In this document: positions 24,091 to 33,012 of the stretch, piece after piece | Layout: every line of letters starts with the position of its first letter | Position numbering within the stretch: the first letter of the stretch is position 1 | NCBI GenBank assembly: GCA_047605605.1 | Contig: JASGFG010000004.1 | Span: 15,811-79,810 of the forward strand | Origin: JAATGA01 sp047605605 | GTDB taxonomy: Bacteria; Pseudomonadota; Alphaproteobacteria; Rhodobacterales; Rhodobacteraceae | Direction: 5' to 3' | Length of the DNA stretch: 64,000 bases | Program-made: the position numbers and the translations under genes | The notes under the pieces: generated by a model | Told to the model about the DNA's origin: nothing | What the model saw: only the letters and a program-made list of their open reading frames with translations | The model's database searches: none

Positions 24091-25689
24091 TTACCCCGCC
24101 GCCGCATCCGGTCTGGAGCTTTCGGCAAGACGCCGGTCACGCAGAAAGGGCAGCACGTCCGACACATCAACCGCACCTTTTTCCCCGAAGGCGAGATAGA
24201 GACGCCGATAGATCGACTTCAATCGTTCGTATGCGGCGCGGTTCTCGGGGCGCGGGCGGTAGATCACAGCCTCGTGGCACAGCCTTTCCTGTGCGGTTTC
24301 CAGATCGGGAACGGCACCTGCGGCAAGTGCGGCAAAGATACAGGCGCCCACCCCCACCGGCGGGGCGGCCGGCACATGGACATCGCGGTTCAGAACATCG
24401 GCATAGATCTGGTTCAGCACCGGATTCTTGCCCGGAATACCACCGGCATTGATGACACGGCGCACCTGCAGCCCGCCCTCTTCCATCCGGTCGTGAATGA
24501 TGCCGACATGCATCGCCATCCCCTCGATCGCCGCGTGCAATTCATCCTGTGGCCCATGGTTCAGATCCCAGCCCAGCGTGACCGCCCCCAGGTCCGAGCG
24601 GACCAGAACGGTGCGATCACCATTGTCCCAGTTCAGCCGCATCAGCCCGGTGCCGCCGGGCCCGATCTTTTCCAGCCCCTGCGACAGGGCACCGACGCTG
24701 GTGCCCGCGCGGCGTGCGATGGCCTCGAACACATCGCCCGTGGCGGACTGGCCAGCTTCGACCCCCGTGCGCCCCGGAAGAACCGACCCCGGCACCACAC
24801 CGCAGAGGCCCGGCACCGGGCGATAATCTGCCCCGGCCACGGCGATGATGCAGGTCGAGGTGCCGACGATGTTGGAAATGTCGCCCGGTCCGGCCCCGGC
24901 GCCGATGGCATCCCAATGCGCGTCGAACGCCCCGACCGGCACGGGAATGCCCGGCTTCAGCCCAAGCCTTTCGGCCCAATAGGTCGAAAGCCGCCCCGCC
25001 AGATGGTCCGAGGTCAGATAACGCCCGCCCAGCCTTTCGTTGATACCGTCAAGCAGCGGGTCGACCTGGTTGAGAAAGTCCTGCGACGGCAGGCCGCCCC
25101 ACTCCTTTCCCCACATCCATTTGTGACCCATGGCGCAGATGGACCGGGGCAGACCGGCAACTGAAGTGATGCCGCATAGAGTGGCCGCCACCATGTCGCA
25201 ATGTTCCAGCGCCGTGGCAAAACGCGCGCGCTTGTCTGGATTATGGCGCAGGAAATGAAGAACCTTGGCATAGCCCCATTCATGGGAATAGACGCCGCCG
25301 CACCAATCCAGCGCCTCGATCCCCATGGCGCGGGCAGCGCGGGTAATTTGCTCGGCTTCGGCATGGGCGCGGTGATCGCACCAGAGGTAGTAATCGCCCA
25401 GCGGACGCAACTGGTCATCGACCATGACGACCGAAGATCCGGTGGTGTCGCAGGCCAATGCCGCCACCTCATCCCCCCGCAGCCCGGCCTGCACCAGCGC
25501 GGCGCGGGTGGCACGGGCCAGACCGTTCATATGGTCGTCGTGCGATTGGCCCCCCAATAGCGGGTCCGAGGCAGACCGATTCAGGGGATATTCCGCCGCT
25601 GCCGTGCCCAGATTGGCACCTGTGTCCGTATCCATCAGCGTGACGCGCACGCTCAAGGTTCCGAAATCAGCCCCTGCAACAATCGCCAT
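24091..25689 (-). CDS. araB: ribulokinase (FGGY family)
   Basis: Phosphorylates L-ribulose (possibly also D-ribulose or ribitol-type substrates) to the 5-phosphate. 532 residues from the ATG at 25689; a GTG at 25701 overlapping the araD stop (GTGA) is an alternative start. N-terminal VAGADFGTLSVRVTLMD is the ATPase phosphate-1 loop. ACDTTGSSVVMVD, YLWCDHRAHAEAEQI and the C-terminal VINAGGIPGKNPVLNQIYADVLNRDV are close to AraB. Last gene of the DeoR-led leftward operon, immediately after araD. No arabinose isomerase gene is nearby, so the route to L-ribulose is unclear. Confidence 0.88.
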   Translation of the reverse strand: MAIVAGADFGTLSVRVTLMDTDTGANLGTAAAEYPLNRSASDPLLGGQSHDDHMNGLARATRAALVQAGLRGDEVAALACDTTGSSVVMVDDQLRPLGDYYLWCDHRAHAEAEQITRAARAMGIEALDWCGGVYSHEWGYAKVLHFLRHNPDKRARFATALEHCDMVAATLCGITSVAGLPRSICAMGHKWMWGKEWGGLPSQDFLNQVDPLLDGINERLGGRYLTSDHLAGRLSTYWAERLGLKPGIPVPVGAFDAHWDAIGAGAGPGDISNIVGTSTCIIAVAGADYRPVPGLCGVVPGSVLPGRTGVEAGQSATGDVFEAIARRAGTSVGALSQGLEKIGPGGTGLMRLNWDNGDRTVLVRSDLGAVTLGWDLNHGPQDELHAAIEGMAMHVGIIHDRMEEGGLQVRRVINAGGIPGKNPVLNQIYADVLNRDVHVPAAPPVGVGACIFAALAAGAVPDLETAQERLCHEAVIYRPRPENRAAYERLKSIYRRLYLAFGEKGAVDVSDVLPFLRDRRLAESSRPDAAAG

Positions 25690-25697
25690 TGCCCTGC

Positions 25698-26387
25698 TCA
25701 CTGACCATAGGTGGCGTTCACGCCATGTTTACGAAAGTAGTGGCAATCCAGCAGCGGCTGCGAGATCGGCGGGATCTGGGGGGCCAGCATCAGCGTATGC
25801 CAGGCAAACTGCGCCGCGACCTCCAACATCAGCGCGTTGTTAACCGCTTCGGCCGGGGTGCGGCCCCAGACAAAGGGGCCGTGATTGGCCACAAGAACGG
25901 CGGGCACCTGCAGGGGATCGCGGTCGCGAAAGGTCTCGACGATGACCCGGCCCGTTGCCTCGACATAATTCCCGGCGATTTCTTCCGGGGTCAGCGGGCG
26001 CGTGACCGGCACCTCGCCGTGAAAATAATCGGCATGGGTGGTGCCAAGGGGCGGGATCGAACGGCGGGCCTGCGCAAATATCGTCGCATAGGTGGAATGG
26101 GTGTGGATGACGCCGCCCACATCGGGAAAGGCGCGGTAGATCACCGCGTGCGTGGCCAGATCGGATGACGGCTTGAAGCGGTTGTCCAACGCCACGCCAT
26201 CGAGATCGGCAGGCACCATATCTTCTGGGCGCAGATCTTCATATGGCACGCCCGAGGGCTTGATCAGTATCCGGCCGCTGGCCCGGTCAAAGCCGCTGGC
26301 ATTGCCAAAGGTCGAAATGACCAGACCGAGCCGAACCGTGGCAAGGTTCGCCTCATGGACGGAACGCCGAAGGTCTTCGATGGACAT
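25698..26387 (-). CDS. araD: L-ribulose-5-phosphate 4-epimerase
   Basis: Converts L-ribulose 5-phosphate to D-xylulose 5-phosphate via retro-aldol chemistry with zinc. 229 residues, standard length. Zn ligands are in IHTHSTYATIFAQ (two His) and VANHGPFVWG (His); the phosphate-binding segment is FGNASGFDRASGRILIKPSG, and the C-terminal CHYFRKHGVNATYGQ carries the catalytic Tyr region. Lies between the sugar-binding protein gene and araB, so AraB and AraD act in sequence and feed the pentose phosphate pathway. Confidence 0.94.
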   Translation of the reverse strand: MSIEDLRRSVHEANLATVRLGLVISTFGNASGFDRASGRILIKPSGVPYEDLRPEDMVPADLDGVALDNRFKPSSDLATHAVIYRAFPDVGGVIHTHSTYATIFAQARRSIPPLGTTHADYFHGEVPVTRPLTPEEIAGNYVEATGRVIVETFRDRDPLQVPAVLVANHGPFVWGRTPAEAVNNALMLEVAAQFAWHTLMLAPQIPPISQPLLDCHYFRKHGVNATYGQ

Positions 26388-26462
26388 GATCCACTCGCAG
26401 GAGAAAAGATATAGGTGAAGGGCGGGCCGCGCCGGGGAGTGGCAGCGCGGCCCGGCGACTGG

Positions 26463-27407
26463 TCAGCGCGGAGCCGTCCAGCCCTTGTAGCTGCCAAGGT
26501 TTTCCTTGGTGATCAGTTCCGGCTCCAGCAGAATGGTGGCGGGATCGGGCTTTTCGCCCTGCAACACCTTGTAGCCCATGTCCAGGGCCATCCCGGCCAT
26601 GACATAGGGATCCTGCGAGGCCGAGGCCTTGATCATCGAATCCCCGGCCAGAGCGGTCTCGATATCGGGCGCGCCATCGACTGCGGTGATGATGAAGTTC
26701 GTCCGGCCCAGCTGTTTGGCGGCCAGTTCGGCGCCGATACCGGTCGGGTCGTTGATGGCGAAAACCGCGTCGATGCTGTCGAAACGGGTCAGCAGCGACT
26801 GCATCACGTTCAGGCCGCCGTCGCGCGAACCCTGACCGTTCTGGTCGTCCGACAGGATGGTGATGTCGGGATGCTGCGTCAGGACGTTCTTGCAGCCCGT
26901 CACCCGGTCGATGATCGACGAGGATTGTGGACCATTGATGATGATGACGTTACCTTTGCCGCCGATGGCATCGACGATGTACTGGCAGGCTTTCTCGCCT
27001 GCCTGGACGTTGTTGGTCATCACAGTGACGTCGGCGCCCGGTGCGGACACATCGAAAGCGGCGACGACGATGCCAGCGTCTTGCGCACGTTTGACGGCGG
27101 GGGCGATGGCGCTGGCATCGACCGCATTGAGCATGATGATATCAACGCCGGCGGCGATGAAGTTGTCGATCTGGCTGACCTGCTTGTTCAGGTCATAGTC
27201 GGCCGAGACGGACGTGACCTTCACATCGGGATTGATCTTTTTGGCCGCGTCCTCGATCCCCTTGATCGTCGCGACGAAGAACGGGTTGCCCAGCAGGCCG
27301 ACCGAGATGCCGACGCTTTTCAGATCCTTGGCCGCGGCAGGCATGGCCAGCGAAAGCCCCATGACCGCCGTAAGGGCCGTCGTCATAAACAGTTTGGTCA
27401 CGCGCAT
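26463..27407 (-). CDS. periplasmic sugar-binding protein (RbsB-like)
   Basis: Receptor for the DeoR-controlled importer. 314 residues, Sec signal MRVTKLFMTTALTAVMGLSLAMPAAA. The mature N terminus KDLKSVGISVGLLGNPFFVATIKG, the VDIIMLNAVDASAIAPAVKRAQ block and AINDPTGIGAELAAKQLG are typical of pentose/hexose CUT2 receptors. Start 27407 chosen for GGAGG at five bases; the upstream ATG at 27419 overlaps that Shine-Dalgarno region. A ~100-bp gap separates it from the permease gene, with no clear terminator, so expression may be boosted separately. Confidence 0.9.
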   Translation of the reverse strand: MRVTKLFMTTALTAVMGLSLAMPAAAKDLKSVGISVGLLGNPFFVATIKGIEDAAKKINPDVKVTSVSADYDLNKQVSQIDNFIAAGVDIIMLNAVDASAIAPAVKRAQDAGIVVAAFDVSAPGADVTVMTNNVQAGEKACQYIVDAIGGKGNVIIINGPQSSSIIDRVTGCKNVLTQHPDITILSDDQNGQGSRDGGLNVMQSLLTRFDSIDAVFAINDPTGIGAELAAKQLGRTNFIITAVDGAPDIETALAGDSMIKASASQDPYVMAGMALDMGYKVLQGEKPDPATILLEPELITKENLGSYKGWTAPR

Positions 27408-27509
27408 CCTATCCTCCATGTTCAGTGCGTGTCGTGAAGCCGGGTCAGGTTGGCGCGGACACACCGGCCTGCCCCGGATCGGGTGGTCTTCCGATGGCTG
27501 GATCGCCCG

Positions 27510-28496
27510 TCAGGTCCGCGCGCCGCCTTTCAGGCGATAGCGGTCCAAGGTGACGGCGACGATGATGACAAGTCCCTTGATGATGTATTGCCAGATGTCC
27601 GAGATGCCGATCAGGATCAGCCCGTTCGACAGGACGGCGATGATCAGCGCGCCGATCAGCGTGCCCCAGATCGAGCCGACACCGCCAACAAAGCTGGTGC
27701 CGCCCAGGATCACCGCCGCGATGGCGTCAAGTTCATAGGCCTGACCCAGTTGCAGCCCGTTTGCCGCGTAAAGCCGCGCCGCCGACATCGCGCCGCCAAG
27801 ACCTGCCAGCAGCCCCGAGACGCCATAGACGAACAAAAGCACCATCGGCACCTTGATCCCCGTCAGCCGCGCCGCCTGCGGATTGCCGCCCGTGGCATAG
27901 ATCCATGTGCCCAGAACAGTGCGGCGCAGGATGAACCACGACCCGAGGATGACGGCGAGTGCGATCAGCGCCAGCCACGGAATGCCGAACAGCGTGCCAT
28001 TGCCGATCACGTCAAAGGGCAGTTCCGGGTTGAACACGGTCGTATCCGCCCCCAACAGCCGGGCTATGCCCCGCACGGCCGTCAGTGACCCCAGCGTCAC
28101 GATGAAGGGCGGCAGTTTCAGCAATGCGACCAGAACGCCGTTGGCCAGACCGCAGGCCAGACCGGCCAGCATTGCCGCCGGAACGCCCAGCCAGCCGATG
28201 CCGGGGAACAGCGACACGATCACCGCCACCATGGCGCTGACGGCCAGCACGGAGCCGACCGACAGGTCGATGCCGCCGGTCAGGATCACAAAGGTCATCC
28301 CCGCTGCCAGCACGATGTTGATCGACGCCTGCTGCATCACGATCGACAGGTTGTTCACACTGATGAACTTGCCGCTCATCAGCTGGAAGCCGATGGCCAG
28401 CAGGATCAGGACCGGCAGCATACCCAGAACCTGCAGCATGCCTCGCAGGCCCTGGTTGGCGGCCTGCGGCGTGGCCTTTGCGGTCTGGGTGTTCAT
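27510..28496 (-). CDS. sugar ABC transporter permease (RbsC family)
   Basis: Channel subunit, 328 residues, about ten membrane segments from LGMLPVLILLAIGFQLMSG. Family core TFVILTGGIDLSVGSVLAVSA (~residue 70) and coupling loop YATGGNPQAARLTGIKV. It is very similar in layout to the permease at 9604-10626 but clearly divergent in sequence, so not a recent duplicate. ATGA overlap with the ATPase gene upstream. Probably a homodimer. Confidence 0.92.
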   Translation of the reverse strand: MNTQTAKATPQAANQGLRGMLQVLGMLPVLILLAIGFQLMSGKFISVNNLSIVMQQASINIVLAAGMTFVILTGGIDLSVGSVLAVSAMVAVIVSLFPGIGWLGVPAAMLAGLACGLANGVLVALLKLPPFIVTLGSLTAVRGIARLLGADTTVFNPELPFDVIGNGTLFGIPWLALIALAVILGSWFILRRTVLGTWIYATGGNPQAARLTGIKVPMVLLFVYGVSGLLAGLGGAMSAARLYAANGLQLGQAYELDAIAAVILGGTSFVGGVGSIWGTLIGALIIAVLSNGLILIGISDIWQYIIKGLVIIVAVTLDRYRLKGGART

Positions 28497-30010
28497 GCGC
28501 GCTCCTCCTCAGCGGCGGCGGCCCCGGTGCCCAGGGCCATGATGTCTTCCTGCGAGATCGGGGCGCCGTCCTTCGGGCGCACCTCGCCCGCGATCCGCCC
28601 TGCCCGCATCACCAACACCCGGTCGGCCACGCCGACGATTTCGGCCAGCTCGGACGAGATCATGATGACGCCGATCCTCTGTTGCACCAGCGTGTCGATC
28701 AGCTTGTAGATTTCGGATTTCGCGCCCACGTCCACGCCGCGGGTCGGTTCATCCAGAATGATGACCTTCGGCCCGGTTTCCAGCAGGCGAGCCAGCAGGA
28801 CCTTTTGCTGATTGCCGCCCGACAGGGCACCGACATTGATGCGCGCCGATTGCGTCTTGATGCCAAGGCTGCGGATCGCCCCCGCCACCCGGTCGGCCGC
28901 GCGGGCGCGGTTCAGCACCCCGCCCCGTCCGGCATCGCGGGCGATCACCCCCAGATTGACGTTGTCTGAAATCGTCATGTCCAGAAACAGGCCCAGCGCG
29001 CCGCGATCCTCGGTCAGGTAGGCAAGGCCTGCGGCCAATGCGTCGCTTGGCGACGACGGATCGAAGGGCAAGCCGTCCAGTTCCATTTCCCCGCCGGTCC
29101 TGCGGTCCGCGCCAAAGATCAGTCGGGCAAGCTCTGTCCGTCCCGACCCGACCAGCCCCGCAATCCCCAGCACCTCTCCGGGGTAAAGGGTCAGGTCGCA
29201 ACCCTGCACCATGCGCCCGTCCGACATGCCGCGCACGGTAAGTATCGGCGATTCTCCGGTCGGCGCCGCGACATGATCCTTGCGGTAAAAGCTGGACAGA
29301 TCGCGCCCCACCATCATCGACACCAAACGTGCCGCATTCAGATCGGCCCGCTCCAGCGTTCCGACATAGGCGCCATCGCGCAGGACGCTGACCCGATCGG
29401 CCAGTTCATAGACCTCTTCCATCCTGTGGCTAATGTAGATGATCGCGATCCCCTGAGATTTCAGGGTGCGGATTACGGCGAACAAGCGTTCGGTTTCGCG
29501 CTGAGACAGCGATGTCGTGGGTTCGTCCATCACGATCAGCCGCGCGTCGATCGACAGCGCCCGCGCAATTTCCACCATCTGCCGTTCGCCCAGCGACAGC
29601 CGGCCGACCTGCGTCATCGGCGAGAACGATACACCCAACCTGTCCAGCACCGGCTGCGCCCGCGCGGCCAGGGCCGACCGGCGCACGGTGGAAAAGGTCC
29701 GCCCCTCGCGGCCCAGAAACATGTTCTCGGCCACCGTCAGGTTCGGCGCAAGCGACAGTTCCTGATAGATCACCGCCAGCCCGTCGCCGCGCCCCTGTCG
29801 GGGTTGGCCCATGAACCGGATCTCGCCGCCCGGATCGGCAACATAGGCGCCCGAAAGGATCTTCATCAGCGTCGATTTGCCTGCGCCGTTTTCTCCCATC
29901 AGCGCGTGCAATTCGCCCGGGCGGACATCCAGGCTGACATCGCGCAGCGCGCGGTTCGCGCCGAAGGTCTTGGAGATGCCTTGCATCTCGAGGATGAGCG
30001 CCTCGCTCAT
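28493..30010 (-). CDS. double-domain sugar ABC transporter ATP-binding protein (RbsA/AraG type)
   Basis: 505 residues with two nucleotide-binding domains. The N-terminal domain has Walker A GENGAGKST (~residue 39), signature LSLGERQMVEIARAL and Walker B LIVMDEPTTSLS. The C-terminal domain has a degenerate P-loop GLVGSGRTE (~residue 285), signature LSGGNQQKVLLARLL and LDEPTRGVDVGAKSEIY. The degenerate second P-loop is normal for this family. Overlaps the DeoR gene upstream (ATGA) and the permease downstream (ATGA). Powers pentose or pentitol uptake, by araD/araB linkage. Confidence 0.93.
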   Translation of the reverse strand: MSEALILEMQGISKTFGANRALRDVSLDVRPGELHALMGENGAGKSTLMKILSGAYVADPGGEIRFMGQPRQGRGDGLAVIYQELSLAPNLTVAENMFLGREGRTFSTVRRSALAARAQPVLDRLGVSFSPMTQVGRLSLGERQMVEIARALSIDARLIVMDEPTTSLSQRETERLFAVIRTLKSQGIAIIYISHRMEEVYELADRVSVLRDGAYVGTLERADLNAARLVSMMVGRDLSSFYRKDHVAAPTGESPILTVRGMSDGRMVQGCDLTLYPGEVLGIAGLVGSGRTELARLIFGADRRTGGEMELDGLPFDPSSPSDALAAGLAYLTEDRGALGLFLDMTISDNVNLGVIARDAGRGGVLNRARAADRVAGAIRSLGIKTQSARINVGALSGGNQQKVLLARLLETGPKVIILDEPTRGVDVGAKSEIYKLIDTLVQQRIGVIMISSELAEIVGVADRVLVMRAGRIAGEVRPKDGAPISQEDIMALGTGAAAAEEERA

Positions 30011-30783
30011 GCCTCCCCTCCGCGCGGAGCAATGATGTATTCGACCCCGTGGTCCTCAAGCATCCGGGCATGTTCGCCGCTCAACCCGTCATCGGTGACC
30101 AGCCTGCCGATCCGGCTCAACGGCAGGGTCACGGTTGGCGGGCGGGCGCTGAACTTGCGGCTGTCGACCAGCACGATCACCTCGTTGGCGCGCTGGCTCA
30201 TCTCGGCGGTAAAGCGCACCAGAAGGGGGTGCTGCTCCAGCAGTCCGTCCGCCCCGATGCCCAGTGCCCCGACAAAGAACTGAGAGGCGTAGAATCCGTA
30301 GTCGGCCCCAGTTGCATCATAAAGGATACCTGGCTCGCGGTGCAGATCGCCACCGCCGACCGTCAACTGGCACGAGCCGTTTTCGCCCAGATAGGCGGCC
30401 AAGGGCAGGGAATTGGTGAAAACCCGCACATTGCGATGTGCCAATTCGCAGCCGAACTGATAGCAGGTCGACCCCCCATGCACGATGATCAGGCTGCCAT
30501 CGCGCACCAGTTGTGCGGCCGCGCGGGCAATGTCGCGCTTTTGTGGGACGGCGATATCGCGATTTTCCATGAAGGGAAGGGCTGCGATCTTGCGCCCGCC
30601 TCCCTCCAGTGCGGCAACGCCGCCATAGACTTTGCGAACCCGTCCGGCTTCGTGCAGCTTTTCGATGTCACGCCGCACGGTCGCGCCCGAGACGCCGATG
30701 GTTTCCTGCAGATCGCGCACGGATGCAAAGGGTTGCTCACTCAGCAATCCAAGTATCCGCATATGCCGGTCGTTGTCGTTCAT
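30007..30783 (-). CDS. DeoR-family transcriptional regulator
   Basis: Probable repressor at the head of its own sugar operon. 258 residues from ATG 30783 (GGGAGG ten bases upstream). The N-terminal HTH is SVRDLQETIGVSGATVRRDIEKLHEAGRVRKVYGG, including the DeoR signature; the C-terminal DeoRC domain has IIVHGGSTCYQFGCEL, NSLPLAAYLGE and VLVDSRKFSARPP, which forms the sugar-phosphate pocket. Ligand likely a pentulose or its phosphate. It overlaps the ATPase gene by four bases and is thus cotranscribed. Confidence 0.9.
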   Translation of the reverse strand: MNDNDRHMRILGLLSEQPFASVRDLQETIGVSGATVRRDIEKLHEAGRVRKVYGGVAALEGGGRKIAALPFMENRDIAVPQKRDIARAAAQLVRDGSLIIVHGGSTCYQFGCELAHRNVRVFTNSLPLAAYLGENGSCQLTVGGGDLHREPGILYDATGADYGFYASQFFVGALGIGADGLLEQHPLLVRFTAEMSQRANEVIVLVDSRKFSARPPTVTLPLSRIGRLVTDDGLSGEHARMLEDHGVEYIIAPRGGEA

Positions 30784-30820
30784 CCTTTTCGTGCCTCCCC
30801 CTGCAAGATGAGTAACTATA

Positions 30821-30865
30821 ATCAAAGTTGATCTGTCAACGATTAATCTTGATCACCAATGATCA
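30821..30865. promoter_or_regulatory. candidate DeoR operator cluster
   Basis: Upstream of the DeoR gene lie ATCAA-AG-TTGAT (30821-30832, inverted repeat) and two TGATCA boxes spaced by CCAA (30850-30865), within an AT-rich stretch. Repeats around TTGAT/ATCAA suit a DeoR-type oligomer. The rest of the 370-bp gap to 31154, apart from the separate operator near 31091, shows nothing I recognise. Confidence 0.35.
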
Positions 30866-31090
30866 GACTTGCGCTGCATGTGCAGTATCCTTCTGCGCCT
30901 GCAAAGCGGGTGGTCAGACGCAATCCATTCGGCCTGAGGTCAAGAAAACCATTTGTAATTAGGCTAATTCGTATGTTTTCGCGGTGTGACGGACTGTGAT
31001 CGCCGTGGCGAAATGGCGTCCTGCCGCCTCCCTGCCCGCCGCGAACCGCAGGCGGGGCGCGCATCAGCACGTCTTAGCGAGACCCGAATA

Positions 31091-31122
31091 AATCATTTGT
31101 ATGATTATATATACATATGTAT
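31091..31122. promoter_or_regulatory. candidate SorC-type operator of the ketohexose operon
   Basis: Contains AATCAT-TTGT-ATGATT (31091-31106, inverted repeat) and the perfect palindrome ATACATATGTAT (31111-31122). On the plus strand the words CATTTGTAT (31095) and CATATGTAT (31114) are 19 bases apart. The same word occurs twice in inverted orientation at 42865-42890, in front of the matching transporter operon and its regulator. Located 33-64 bp before the epimerase start. Confidence 0.6.
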
Positions 31123-31154
31123 CTTCCACAGGAATCGAACCGGGGGAGGCGGCG

Positions 31155-32039
31155 GTGCGGAGACTGGGTATCCATTCCTTTGTCTGGACGGACGGACAAA
31201 CCCAGCAGGGACTGGAGGCCGCGCTGGAGAAAAGTGCCGGGCATGGCTATCGCGCCATCGAGTTCGCCTATCTGCGCCCGCAGCTTTTCGACCTCGACCG
31301 CCTGGCGCAACGCGCGCAGGCGCTGGACATCGCCATCGGCGTGACCATGGGCCTGCCCGGCGACTGCGACGTATCCTCGACCGATCCCGATTGCGTGGCG
31401 CGGGGGCGGCAAATGCTGGCCGATGCGGTGACGGCGGTGCGCGACATCGGCGGCGACAAGCTGGGCGGCATCCTTTATTCGGCCCATACCAAATACAACC
31501 GCCAGCCGACGGCTGAGGGGTGGAAGAACAGCGTCGATGCGCTGGCCGCGACCGGCGATCTGGCGCGGCAGGCGGGCATCGACGTGGTGCTGGAAATCGT
31601 CAACAGGTTCGAGACCAACCTGCTGAACACCACGGCGCAGGGGCTGAAATACCTGGATGATGCCGACAACGCCGCGCTGTCGCTGCATCTGGACACGTTC
31701 CACATGAATATCGAGGAGGCCAATCCCGCCGCCGCCATCCGTCTGGCAGGCGACCGGCTGGGCTATTTCCACGTCGGCGAAAGCAACCGCGGCTATCTGG
31801 GCGATGGAACCATCGACTTCGATCCGATCTTCGATGCGCTGGAAGAGATCGGCTATGCACGCGACATCGTGTTCGAAAGCTTTTCCGCCGCCATCGTCGA
31901 CGAAGGGCTGTCGCTGGCCTGCGCGATCTGGCGCGACACCTGGAGGGACAATGACTCGCTGGCCGCCCATGCCCGCCAGTTCATCGAGCTGAAGCGGGCC
32001 GAGGCCGCCCGCCGCCGCACCACCAACGGCCGGGCCTGA
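31155..32039 (+). CDS. D-tagatose/ketohexose 3-epimerase family protein
   Basis: TIM-barrel C3-epimerase of free ketohexoses with Mn or Mg. 294 residues from a GTG at 31155 preceded by GGGGGAGG. Metal ligands of the DTE family are all visible: Glu in LEIVNRFETN, Asp in LHLDTFHMNIEE, His in YFHVGESNRGYLGDG (with the substrate Arg) and Glu in VFESFS. It could interconvert D-tagatose with D-sorbose, D-fructose with D-psicose, or L-tagatose with L-sorbose. First gene of the rightward operon with a tagatose kinase and a GatZ-family protein, so a tagatose-linked role is likely. Confidence 0.87.
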   Translation: MRRLGIHSFVWTDGQTQQGLEAALEKSAGHGYRAIEFAYLRPQLFDLDRLAQRAQALDIAIGVTMGLPGDCDVSSTDPDCVARGRQMLADAVTAVRDIGGDKLGGILYSAHTKYNRQPTAEGWKNSVDALAATGDLARQAGIDVVLEIVNRFETNLLNTTAQGLKYLDDADNAALSLHLDTFHMNIEEANPAAAIRLAGDRLGYFHVGESNRGYLGDGTIDFDPIFDALEEIGYARDIVFESFSAAIVDEGLSLACAIWRDTWRDNDSLAAHARQFIELKRAEAARRRTTNGRA

Positions 32040-32040
32040 C

Positions 32041-33012
32041 ATGCTGGCCCCCGACGCGCTTGGCCCGACCGTCTGCCTGGGCGAGATCCTGGTCGAGATC
32101 ATGGCAACCACCTTGGGCGAGGGGTTCCTGGCACCCCAGCCCCTGACCGGCCCCTATCCCAGCGGTGCGCCCGCGATCTTTGCCAGCCAGTGCGGACGGC
32201 TGGGCGGGCAGGTGGCGATGGTCGGCGCTGTGGGCGACGACGACTTCGGGCGGCTGAACCTGGCGCGGCTGGCGGTGGACGGGGTCGATGTTTCGGCCGT
32301 GGCGATCGACCGCGACTGGCCGACCGGCAGCGCCTTTGTGCGCTACCGCGCCGATGGCAACCGCGATTTCGTGTTCAACATCGCCCGGTCCGCCGCCGCC
32401 CGGCTGGAGTGGACGAATGAGGTCGCCGCCCTGATCGCGCGGGCGGGACATCTGCATGTGATGGGATCGGCGCTGACCATGGAACCGGCGCGGGCGATGA
32501 TCCTGCGCGCGGCGGCGGCGATCAAGGCGCGGGGCGGATCGCTGTCGCTGGACCCCAACCTGCGCAAGGAACTGGACGGGGGTGCCGCGATCGCGGCGGC
32601 CTTTGACCGGGTGGCGGGCATGGCCGATCTTATCCTGCCCTCGGGCGAGGAACTGTTCCATGCCGCCGGCGTGGCATCGGGCAGCGAGCAAGAGGCCATA
32701 TCCGCGCTGTTCACCCGCGGCGCGGCCGAGGTCGTGGTAAAGCGCGGCCGGAGCGGCGCCACCGCCTTTTTGCCCGACGGGGTTCACCATGCCGCCGCCT
32801 TTGACGTGGCCGAGGTCGATGCGACCGGCGCGGGCGATTGCTTTGGCGCGGCCTATGTCACCTGCCGCCGTCTGGGAATGCCGGTGACACGCGCGCTGGA
32901 CTATGCCTGCGCGGCCGGGGCGCGAAACGTCACGGTGCAGGGCCCGATGGAGGGCGCGGGCGGCTTTGCCGACCTGGACAGGTTCATCGCCAGCACGGAA
33001 AGACACCCATGA
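32041..33012 (+). CDS. PfkB-family sugar kinase, probable D-tagatose kinase
   Basis: 323 residues. N-terminal CLGEILVEIMATTLG and PYPSGAPAIFASQCGRLGG; catalytic signature VDATGAGDCFGAAYV (~residue 259) with the base Asp. A PfkB kinase adjacent to a PF08013 (GatZ) protein is the arrangement in which D-tagatose is phosphorylated at O6 and then epimerised to fructose 6-phosphate, as described for Agrobacterium altritol catabolism. Start one base after the epimerase stop; its stop overlaps the next ATG (ATGA). Fructokinase activity is the alternative. Confidence 0.8.
   Translation: MLAPDALGPTVCLGEILVEIMATTLGEGFLAPQPLTGPYPSGAPAIFASQCGRLGGQVAMVGAVGDDDFGRLNLARLAVDGVDVSAVAIDRDWPTGSAFVRYRADGNRDFVFNIARSAAARLEWTNEVAALIARAGHLHVMGSALTMEPARAMILRAAAAIKARGGSLSLDPNLRKELDGGAAIAAAFDRVAGMADLILPSGEELFHAAGVASGSEQEAISALFTRGAAEVVVKRGRSGATAFLPDGVHHAAAFDVAEVDATGAGDCFGAAYVTCRRLGMPVTRALDYACAAGARNVTVQGPMEGAGGFADLDRFIASTERHP

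Noticed and set aside
23835..24452. 205-codon plus-strand frame overlapping the araB end
   Set aside because: Only its first ~55 codons match transposase debris; the rest is antisense to araB.
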